From Amia ocellicauda (lineage: Eukaryota; Chordata; Actinopteri; Amiiformes; Amiidae): a stretch of 64,000 nucleotides of DNA. The position numbers were made by a program, and so were the translations under genes. Under the pieces are notes generated by a model. It worked only from the letters and a program-made list of their open reading frames with translations, searched no databases and was not told the origin of the DNA. Positions 46,457-58,400 of this stretch are shown here, one piece after another; positions within the stretch are counted from its first letter, which is position 1; each line of letters begins with the position of its first letter. The stretch lies in contig NC_089858.1 of assembly GCF_036373705.1 (NCBI RefSeq), positions 18,464,249-18,528,248 of the forward strand, read 5' to 3'.

Positions 46457-49400
46457 TCACGCAGACTGGCGCACTCTGAGCCTCACTCTCAGTCGGTAGG
46501 GTTTGGGTCCCTGGACGATTCCGTAGTGAGGTGTGAGGTCGGGCTTCCCGCCGTCCTGGGGCCAGTGGAACTGGAAGCGGCGCAGCAGCGTCACCAAGAA
46601 CAAGAAGAGCTCCATGCGCGCCAGCCCCTCACCCAGACACATCCGCGGGCCTGCAAGACAGGAGGGGCACACGTCAGCATACTGGCCCCTGGTCTCCAGC
46701 CCCTGAAGTTTAAACACAACTGAGATCTTGTCCCCTGTGCTCTGGTGGCTGGAGTTGTGCTGGGTTGTAGTCTGTTTTATTCTGACAGACATGGCATTCA
46801 GAGAACTCAGCAACCCCCAACCCCCTTTCAGCCTTGTCTGTATGTCTCCTACCTTTGACCTGCAGCACTGACTTACCCAGGGAGAAGGGCACGAAAGCCT
46901 CTGGTTTCACAAACTCCCCCTCCTCGTTCAGGAAGTTTGAGGGGTTGAAGTCATGGGGGAACTTCCACTGGCCCTCCTCATACAGCACAGAGGACAGGTT
47001 GGGGATGATGGTAGTGCCCTGAGTTGGGCCGGGGAAGAGTGGCAACGCAATGAGGTACAAACATTGACTACGGACAAAAATGCATTGTGTATAATTACAG
47101 GCTACACAGAAGACTAGTTCAAACCATTACATCTCAGCACGAGAAAATTATAGTAGGAAGGCTCTGAAAGCCAAACAATGCAGTTTTATTGGGCACTAAT
47201 TCCTTATTGAACACTGTACATCTCCTAACAGCAGTAGGAAGGAACAAGGAAGTGAACCTTCCAGGACAGGACAGGACAGGTTGAAGATGCGCCTTCTGTC
47301 TTACCTTTGGAATACTGTAGCCCAGCAACTGTGTGTCCTGAGTGGTGGCGTGGAAGACACTGAGAGGGACGATGCTTCCATAACGCTGCACTTCGTGGAT
47401 CACAGCTTGGACATAGGGCATCCTGTGCCTGTCCTCATAGCAAACCTGCTTTCTCTCTCCAAGGAAATTGTCGATTTCCTGGTGGCACCGTGCTGATGAG
47501 AGGAGGGCCCACTGTCAGCTCTACAGTGTACAAACCTCTACAGGGTGGCCACTGACTTGTGTCTGTGCATAGCAGCTAATGCTTTTCCTTCCTAGTGGTT
47601 CTGTTTCATTGAATTTCTTAATCAATGGAAGACTAATCATGTCTGTTTTTATATTCATGATTTTATCCCTATGTCCTGAGTCATTCAGAAATGCATTAAC
47701 ATGTAGGAGCCTTGTATCTTTTAGCTCTGATAGTATTCATCTCTATCACTGCAGTCAACAACAGATCTAATCACTTATTTGCCCTTGTAGTACAAATGTG
47801 TATTAAAAGAGGGTTCATGGGGCAGATGCCCAAAGAATGCTTCACGAGAAGGTTTACTGACCTTGCACATCTGGATGCACCATGAGCTGCAAGAGGCCCA
47901 CACGAAGAGTAGTAGAGCTGGTGTCTGTCCCAGCAGCAAAGAGATCCAGCAAGAGGGCCGCCATGAAGCCTTCATCAAAGGAGGAGCCGTCATTACCTCT
48001 CTGACAGCAAAGAGACAGAACAATCACAAGATGTCTAGAGAAAAGAACATTCACCTTGGTCCACAAGTTGACCAGACCTGTGACATGTACCTTATTTTCT
48101 CTACTGTGATGTGTTCACTGATCTCATTGTGCTTCTGCATCTACAGCAGTTTTTTCAACTTTGTATACTATGGCTTCTATGATTTCTGGGTTCTCAATGA
48201 TGTCTTAGGAGCTTCAGCAATTTGATTAACCCCTCACCCAAGAACAAGGAACCTTCTTGTAACAAGTTCTTCTTTTTACCCATGGACAACATACCTATCC
48301 ATAGTTAATAGTGATGTTAAAGAGATGTAGTACCTTCTCAATTTCATTAAGATAGCAGTCAATTAGGTCCCGTGGCTGTCCTGGGACCCGTGTCTCCTTG
48401 TGCTCAGCCACTTTGGTTAGTAAAAACGCTTTCACATTGTCTCTGTTTTCAAAGGCTTTCTGGAAAGGCAGAGGCAAGCTCCTAATTAGGGGTATAGTAT
48501 CGTAGATCTGTGAGAAACAAAAAAATATATGTGTTTTGAATACCTCCTTTAGTTTGTATATTGGATTACATGTTCTCATGATGGCCCATCAAGATTCAAT
48601 CCTACCAAGAAAACCCCACCTATCATATACACTCACCTAAAGGATTATTAGGAACACCTGTTCAATTTCTCATTAATGCAATGATCTAACCAACCAATCA
48701 CATGGCAGTTGCTTCAATGCATTTAGGGGTGTGGTCCTGGTCAAGACAATCTCCTGAACTCCAAACTGAATGTCTGAATGGGAAAGAAAGGTGATTTAAG
48801 CAATTTTGAGCGTGGCATGGTTGTTGGTATTTCACAATCTGCTCAGTTACTGGGATTTTCACGCACAACCATTTCTAGGGTTTACAAAGAATGGTGTGAA
48901 AAGGGAAAATCATCCAGTATGCGGCAGTCCTGTGGGCGAAAATGCCTTGTTGATGCTAGAGGTCAGAGGAGAATGGGCTGACTGATTCAAGCTGATAGAA
49001 GAGCAACTTTGACTGAAATAACCACTCGTTACAACCGAGGTATGCAGCAAAGCATTTGTGAAGCCACAACACGTACAACCTTGAGGCGGATGGGCTACAA
49101 CAGCAGAAGACCCCACCGGGTACCACTCATCTCCACTACAAATAGGAAAAAGAGGCTACAATTTGCACAAGCTCACCAAAATTGGACAGTTGAAGACTGG
49201 AAAAATGTTGCCTGGTCTGATGAGTCTCGATTTCTGTTGAGACATTCAGATGGTAGAGTCAGAATTTGGTGTAAACAGAATGAGAACATGGATCCATCAT
49301 GCCTTGTTACCACTGTGCAGGCTGGTGGTGGTGGTGTAATGGTGTGGGGGATGTTTTCTTGGCACACTTTAGGCCCCTTAGTGCCAATTGGGCATCGTTT

Positions 49401-52400
49401 AAATGCCACGGCCTACCTGAGCATTGTTTCTGACCATGTCCATCCCTTTATGACCACCATGTACCCATCCTCTGATGGCTACTTCCAGCAGGATAATGCA
49501 CCATGTCACAAAGGTCGAATCATTTCAAATTGGTTTCTTGAACATGACAATGAGTTCACTGTACTAAACTGGCCCCCACAGTCACCAGATCTCAACCCAA
49601 TAGAGCATCTTTGGGATGTGGTGGAACGGGAGCTTCGTGCCCTGGATGTGCATCCCACAAATCTCCAACAACTGCAAGATGCTATCCTATCAATATGGGC
49701 CAACATTTCTAAAGAATGCTTTCAGCACCTTGTTGAATCAATGCCACGTAGAATTAAGGCAGTTCTGAAGGCGAAAGGGGGTCAAACACAGTATTAGTAT
49801 GCTGTTCCTAATAATCCTTTAGGTGAGTGTAGAAGACTATAATGTCAAAGTGTCCAACAGCCAAACCACAGCCATTCATGCTGTTTTTATTATCATTACA
49901 CTCTGTCTCAGAGTGACAAGATCAACACCTCATTTTCATACTCCATGGGACAAAACTCATCCACATGCTGCTTGATCAAGAATTGTCTCTTTACCAAAAT
50001 TAAATTGCCAATCCATTCAACTTTTCATTATGGTTGTAATGTGACCCAGACTAAAGCCATGAATATATAATTGTCCACATAGCATTGGTCATTGGTTGTT
50101 ATTGTTGTCTTTGGAAACGTCAATACATTTTGAGATTCAAATAATCTATACAAACATTTTTCTTATAAAATGTACCTTCATTTCCTTATAAGCTGCTGTT
50201 TTCTTTTTCTTTTTAGTTGCTTTTGAATAAAATTCCTACAAATACCATATTGACAGTGAATGACCAATTTATCAAAATTTCTGAAAAATGTCAGTAATAA
50301 ACAGGCAATGAGGAATTTCACAGAGCACACATACCATGCCCCAGGGGCCATTATTAATTTTTGTGGTTTCAGATATCATATGCATCAGGGACTGGAAAGA
50401 CTGGTCCTCATAGTTGTAGCGGGATCCAAACAGGATGGCACAGATGACATTGGAGAAGGCATTGTGGAACAATGTTTGAGGGTCCAAGGACTGTCCTGTT
50501 CACAAATGAGAGTTATAGTAGGAGAGGGTTGGCCACCTTATTTTTATCTGTACATATCATAATTATCATATTGTATCAGTTTTAAGATCAGTCAAAAACA
50601 ACAATGGTACTATTTCTGCAGACTTAGGTGCATTGTGCTAGGCTCTAGTAGAGTCTGCAGCTCTGTGTGAGGTGGTAATGGGACAGGGGCACTGGGCTCT
50701 GAAGCCCATACCTGCACTCTTCTCTATGTATGAGCTGAGATGTGAAGTCTCCTCCAGGATCCTCTCCTCCATGGACAGCTTTCCAAGGCCGAAGTTCCTC
50801 AGAGTGCTCAGAGCGAACCGCCGCTGCTCCTTCCAGCTGGGACCATAGTTGACTATAATCACACCTGCAATGACACACGTGCAATGAGGCAGCCTGCCCA
50901 CAAGGAGGCAGTCATATTCTGAAAATGCAGGGTTGAGCACATCTGTGACATCATCAATGTAATGTAAATTACTGGAGACAAAGCCCAAAAGCAGAAGAGA
51001 ATAGTAGTGGAAGTGCATATTGCTATATCTTACATTTATTTTTATAGATAATAATATAATGGTGAGATTGTGTACTTACATTTTCTTATTCATCTAAAAC
51101 TTTTATCCTTACCATGACCATCACCAGGATAAGCGTGTAAGACCCCATCAAACTTGTACCCCTGGATTTGCACTTTCTACTGCCATGCAAGTACATATTT
51201 GAGTGACTGCAGAGAAGTCTGATTTGACTCAAATGCAGAAGTAGTGTCTCACATGTGGAGTCCAGCAGCTTTGAGAGAAGTCAGTTAACAAAAAATTGGT
51301 ATCCATGGTGATTTCAAAAGTCTAGTATCTGGATCCTGCAGCTGGGTGCATACAATTGGCTGTGTTTTCCAATACTGGTTACTGATTTACTTCTGAATAA
51401 AGTTTAGGGACACCAGTCTATGTCTAAATAGAAAATGTAGGCTGAATAATTTTGCTTCTACATATGTGTTTCTACTTTCAGGGGACACCATTCTACATTG
51501 TGTAGAGAATGTAGATAGAATGTGTATGGGGAACCAGTACCATCATTAAACAAGGCAAATAATATGCTATTTATGCACAACATGTGTTCTCCTAGGATAT
51601 ACAACTTTTCACAAAAACAGAGACAGAAGCAACAGTACAATGTGGGAAATTGAAATACTTTTTAAAGTATGCTTAAACTATAATCTACTTTCCATAGGTG
51701 TAAAGTGCACTAGAAATGTGTGCTGCTTCATGTGCCTTTCATTTTTTAAATGAACATAAAAACATTAGAACATAAAAAAGTTTACAAACGAGAGGAGGCC
51801 ATTCAACCCATCGTGCTCGTTTGGTGTCCATTAGTAACTAAGTGATCCCAGAAACCTGTCCAGTCTATTTTTAAATGTACCCATATTTTCAGCTTCAACC
51901 ACATCGCTGGGGAGTTTGTTCCAGATTGTGAGAACTCTGTGTGAAGAAGTGACTCCTGTTTTCCGTCTTGAATGCCTTGAAGCCCAATTTCCATTTGTGT
52001 CCCCGGGTCCATGTGTCCCTGCTGATCTGGAAAAGCTCCTCTGGTTTGATGTGGTCGACGCCTTTCATGATTTTGAAGACTTGAATCAAGTCCCCACGTA
52101 GTCTCCTCTGTTCCACGGTGAAAAGGTTCAGTTCCCTCAGTCTCTCAGTAGGGCATTCCCTTCAGACCTGGAATAAGTCTGGTTGCTCTCCTCTGAACTA
52201 CCTCTAGATCAGCAAATATATTTCTTGAAGTGTGGAGCCCAGAACTGTACACAGTATCCAGATGAGCTCTAACTAGTGTATCGTACAGTCTTAACATTAC
52301 TGCCCTTGTTATAAATTCTACACTTTAGACAATATACCCTAGCATTTTGTTTGCCTTTTTAATTGCTTCCCCACATTGTTTGGATGGGGAGAGTTGAATT

Positions 52401-55400
52401 TCATCTGCCAGGTGTCAGCCCACACCTGAATAGTCACTTTGAATAGCCTGTGCTGCTAAGATTGTATCTGCTGAGCCACCTATTTGAGTAGCATGTGCAG
52501 ATTTGAGAAGTCTGCTAAATATCCCAGAGTCCAGATCATTAAAATAGATTAGAAAAAGCAAAGACCCTAATACTGATCCTTGTGGAACTCCACTAACAAC
52601 CTCACTCCAGTTAGAAGCAACTCCGCTATTCGACATACTCTGTTTCCTATACATCAACCAGTTCATAATCCACCTATTTACATTACCCTGATGCCTACAG
52701 CATCAATTTTAGGATTAGTCTTTGGTGTGGAACCTTATCAAAAGCTTTCTGCAAATCTAAGTATATCATATCATATGCTTTCACATGATCTACAGCCGCA
52801 GTTGCATGTTCAAAGAACTCTAATAGATTAGTAAGACATGATCTGCCTCTTCTAAACCCATGTTGACTATCACCAAGAATATTGTTTTCAATAAGATGCT
52901 GCCCTATTTTCTGTCTAATCCTTTTTTCAACATTTTACAAGTCATGCAGGTGAAACTGATTGGTCTGCAATTTCCTGGCTCAGTTTTGTCCCCTTTCTTG
53001 TGGATTGGTATGACATTTGCCATCTTCCAGTCAGTTGGCACATCCCCTGTTCTAAGCGTCATTTGGAATATTTGAGTTAGCGGCCTATAAATAATTTCCC
53101 TAATTTCTGTTGGAAATATACCATCTGGCCCAGGTGATTTGCTTGATTTTAATTCTAGTCCCTTTAGTACCTCCTCATCATTTATCCTGATCTCTTTTAG
53201 AGTTTGACTGGACTGATTGTTAATCTGTGGCATGTTATCCATTTTTTCTTTTGTAAAAACCTCTGTGAAATACTAATTTAGAACATTTGCCATATGTTGT
53301 TCATTTTCTAAGATACTTCAATTTTTGGCCTTTAGCTGTTTCACTTTCTCCTTTATTGACCTATTGCTGTTATAGTATTGAAAAAAGCTATTTGCATTAG
53401 TTTTAGCTCTAAGAGATATGTTTCTTTCTATTTCCCTCCTTACTTTCCTGATCCCTTTCTTAACATCTCTTTGGAGTTCTATATATTCTTTGTATTTTGT
53501 TTTGTCTCCATCCCTTTTGTATGCATTAAACAACATTTTCTTTCTCTTGATATTTTTTTGCATACTTCTATTAAACCATTTTGGCCAGTATTTTTTTGTC
53601 CTCACTTTGCTAAGGTTTGGTACAAATTTCTCCTGGGCCTCTAGTAGTATGTTCTTAAAATATAACCATCAATTTTCGACTGAATCTGTATCCGGTGTGC
53701 TCCAGTCTACCTCTTCTAAGTGCCGCCTGATACCTTCAAGGTTTGCTTTTCTAAAATTGTAGACCATTGTTTTAGACTTGGTCCTTGTTTTTTTGAAAAT
53801 ATGCCTTAAAGCTAACCATATTGTGATCACAGTTTGCCATTGGTTCTCTAACTAGTGTCCCTCTGACTCTATCTTGGTCATTTCATAATATCAACTCAAT
53901 GCACACACTCTCTCTGGTTGGTTCCCTGCCAAATTGAGTTAGAAAGCAGTCAATTTCAACCATTTCTATTTGCTTTCCCAGTCAATATTTGGGAAATTGA
54001 AATTCCCCATTCTAACAGCCACACCCTTGCTACATGCAGTCCTGATTACATTGTAGAATGCAACATCTTTCTGAATATCTGAACACACTCCTACCACTAA
54101 TCCTCCAGCATTGTTATTCAAAAGTTTAACTCACAAAGATTCTGTTTCTTTACTAGGACCTAATTTGAGTTCTTCTGCCTCAATGTCATTTCTGACATAT
54201 AATGCTACCCCACCACCTCTTCCATTTTGCCTGTCTCTCCTAAACTTGGGGAACGTTTCCACTTGTATTCATCCCTATCATTTTCTGTAAGGCATGTTTC
54301 TGTCACTCCTACAACATCATAGTCACACAACAGCACTGTGGCTGCTAGTTCTAACATCCTGTTCCTTATACTCCTGGCATTGAGGTACAAACATTTCAGG
54401 ACTTTCCTACTAGCAGTTTCCTTTTGTTTTCTTTCCTTATTGGAACATCTCCTATTGTCAGAGCTCCCTGCCCACCTGATCCCTATGTCACATACCGCAG
54501 GACACGGGAATAGGGGGACCCAGTTGCAGTGCGTGATGGAGATGGTCAGACAGGCTGGGGTCGGATACCGGCAGGCCTGGGCTAACAAGGGCTAGGCAAA
54601 GACGTGGTCGTGGTCACAGGCAAGGGTCATGCAATCAGGCAATCAGGCAATCAGGGGAAGATCAAAGTCGTGGTCGGGAAGTCAAACAGGAGGTCGAGGA
54701 TTCAAGATTAAACTGAACTTTGCGACTTGTGACATACAGTGTGAGGTTTATATGAGGACAAGAGGGAAGCAAGGAACCAGGTGGGAGGTGTAGGGTGAAT
54801 GGGAGCAGAGGGTGATTGAACAAGTGCACAAGGGTTTCAGGAATGTTGATTGAATGATGGGAGCTGGAAGAAGTGACTGAAAAGGAAGGGCGATGGTGAC
54901 ATGTAGTGGGTAAGATGTGGAGGTGCTTAGACAGTAGCTGTGACAGACTAGTTTAAAAGATTCTCAATTTCTCTGCACATACGCTCTCTCCCAATGCATT
55001 AGCCCCCCTTCGGTGTAGACTGTCCATTTTGTACAGGCCCCATCTATCCCAGAAGAAAGACCAATACTCCATAAATCTAAAGCCATCTTCCCTACACCAG
55101 GATTTCAACCACGTGTTGAACTTTCTAATCTCTACCTATCTCCCTGTGGAGGTTCTGTTCTTTAGTTTCATTCCTAACTCTTTAAATTTGTCTTGCAGAA
55201 CCTCTGCCATACCTTTTCCTATGTCATTGGTTCCAACGTGGACCATGACCAGTGGATTCCTCCCGGCTCTACTAGTTTAGGGAGATCTGCAACCTGAGGA
55301 CCAGGCAGGCAAGATACCATGCGGGTCTTCTTATCATTAGAACACACTGTGTGTTCTACGCCTCTAAGAATTGAGTCTCCTACTATTACTACCTCCCTGT

Positions 55401-58400
55401 TCTTGGGGGGAGTGGGCACCATGGTGCTCAACTGACCCCCTATTACCCACTGAGCTGTCACTGTCCAACTCGGTGTCTAGCTCTTGAGATGTCTCGAAGG
55501 GTTGTGTACACCCTTTTATGTGGTTACAACCTACTTTAACCCAGCAATTCTCTACAATTTCCTGCTCTAAGGCCTCAACTCTCCTAGGTTTTGGCGTGCA
55601 CACCATCCCTCTAATCGACCGATTGACCAATTTTTCCATATCACTAATACAGCGCAGATTAACAAGCTGAGCCTCAAGATCACGGACCTTGATCTCTAGG
55701 ACTTCAACATGCTGACAACGTTCACAAATTAAATCTTCTTGGATGAGTTCATCCAGGAAGGCAATTATTCTGCAAACCTGACACTGTAATGGCCACATGC
55801 TTCTAAATTTTGCTTTTTATTTATTTTTATTTTGTCTCTTGGTTTCTGTCCCACAGTCAACTGCTTAGCTTTTGTGTTACCAAGAAACAGCATAGTTGTT
55901 TCTCAACAGCAGCTTTAAGTACCTTTCTTGTCTAGCTGACCCCAATACACACCTAACTGGCTACACCTGGCACAACTCACTTAACAGAATTCCTGCTAGT
56001 CTTAGACTAAATCACCTTTCCTTCAACCTATTTACTTTCACCAACTAAGCAGCTGTACTGAATTGAATTAAATTAAGGCAAATTGTACTGTCAAGGTGTA
56101 TGTCTATGGCAACGTGTAAATCTTTCTGTGGTATCGTTGATTAATGAACAGATAAAAAATACAATTTGCTGAATCATTGTCAGTTTAACCAGTGGTGTAG
56201 TGGTAAAAAAAAGGTGGGTAAACTATGAATTTCTCTGGATAATTTTGATACGACAAATCATTCATCAATATAATCGAAAACGTATTAAATTTTTAAACAG
56301 TATCAATTAATTGCATTTGATGCAAGTCTACTAAAAAGGAAGGCCTAGTGTAGGTAATTAATCAGGTTATTAATCTAAAAAAAAAACATCTGGACTGAAC
56401 ACACATTCCACCAAATATATGATTTGCAAATGTTGATATTAAAATATTTTTATTCATATAAATAATTATCTGATATGAGCTACACTGCAAATACAGTAAG
56501 TATTTTTAAGTGCTAAAGAGCACTAGTGTGGATACAATATGTGATGATAAACAATGTATTAATGTACAATACATAACTGTTACACATGAAACCGGTGACA
56601 ACTAATATTTGCAGTTTATCAGAATATCAGAAACTACAGTATTTTATTTACCATTTGATACTTCCTTATCCAAGAGCCAGTTTTTTTTCGGGGGAGATGA
56701 AGACAAGGAATGGACGTTTAAAAAAGTTTTGTATGTGAGAGTGAGAGCGATTGTTGCCGCCATTGCTCGCTGGTTAAGCCAAGGTTGGGTAGTTCTACAT
56801 TGTCAGTGTATAGCGTGACATCTGTTTTCTGTTGGACAGATGAATCAGTGCATGCTTGCATGGCAAATTGAGCATGCGCAGGCGAACCAAATGAGCATAC
56901 TTTGCGTGCCTGAGCAATGCTGGGAACTCAGTAATAAGTAGGTAAATGATAATTAATTAAATGAAAATGTGAGTAAACGCTATTTCACAAATAAAAAGGT
57001 GCGTAAACGGCATTTACATGCGTTTACCCTCCACTACAACCCTGAGTTCAACGTAATAATTAAAATATCACAGAATATATTTATTTAGAAAATTTGGAAT
57101 TGCCAATTTTTATTTTATTTTCTCCCCCTAAGTTTTAGTGCTAATGTATCTCAGGTCATTTTCATGTCCCCTGCTACTACACTTGGGGAAGGTGAGGAAG
57201 TACATCACATCTCCCCTCCCTTCTCCTCTCTCCTCTTCCCCAGATCACCTCCAGAGGTCATCATCCCCAGAGTACTAAACTCAGCTTAATTCTTTCCACA
57301 GCAACATGTGCAATCACCCAATTAACATTCCTAGTCAACATGTGCACTTCTTCCATCAACCCTCTTCTCCCATTGGTTCACACTCCCTACCTCTGTTGCC
57401 TGCTTCCCTCTGCCTCTGTATATATATCCCTCTGTTTCACTGACTTATTGTGAAGTTTTGTCTTATGTTTGATAGTAATCACTGAGCACTATCATTATTA
57501 ATGTCATGCTGTGCCTTGACCTTTGTATTCTGTTTCTTTGAGTACTCTTCTGGATTTCCTGATTTTGTCTGTTTACTCCCTTGATTGACCTCTGGACTGT
57601 TTACTAACTCTGCCTTCTGGATTTGCCCCTTTGGACTGTTTGCCTGGTTCACTGACATGGTTGAGTCTGTGCTTGGGTCCCCCTTGCCCAGTTCAGGTAA
57701 CTGGATTCTCCAGGTACAACCACCCATCATTTCTACACTCTGCAGGTTATACAGGGCCGATTGGAGGAGAGATGCATCCCTCTTGGAGGAACAGCAAATC
57801 GGTAGTAGGGATACCTCATTCTTGTCAAGCTGAGAGAGACCTGTATGATTTAGCCCTCCCCGCTAACAAATGTAGCATTCACAATGAAAATCAGCATATG
57901 ACATGAGCTGGGATAGAAGTAGAGAAGCACAGCTCATAGGGCTCCATCTACACTTTTACTGAATGAGACACTCAGGATTCCTTCAAAAAACATTATGAGC
58001 AACAATATAGAATCAATCAAGGAAGTTGTCACAACTAATTCCACACTTTTAAGACGTATTCATGGGCCTCTACTACTACTACTACATATAGGCCACCCTG
58101 AAAAAAAATATAAAGGGAGTCTCCCTGACAATGTCCTACACTGGCTTTGGATTTGTTTTTTTCTGATATTTATATCCATATTTTCTAAGTTGTGGTGAAG
58201 CAGGTAGTCACACTGACATAATTTTGCTTCTAAAAACTCAAAACGCATTTGAAAATGTTGCAGGCAACGAAGTTGCTCAAAAACGTAGAATCCATCCAAC
58301 ACAAAAACACCTTCTACAATTTTCTAGCAACATGTGTAGATTGGTGTCCCCTCAGCTTAAGACCTGCTATTTGAATTAATTCCATTACCTTATTCAAATT

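Larger units (their letters stand above)
51752..56090 (-). mobile_element. CR1-like LINE, near full length but decayed (intron 2 of gene E)
   Basis: From 56090 down it holds a 5' leader, ORF1 (about 55798-55219), a nested repeat (54496-54950), an endonuclease start (about 54480-54000), a linker (53605-53318), the reverse transcriptase (53242-52415) and a 3' region (52116-51752). It spans about 4.3 kb. Multiple stops and frameshifts are present. Right boundary is approximate, set where similarity to relic C intron 2 resumes near 56100. Confidence 0.85.
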
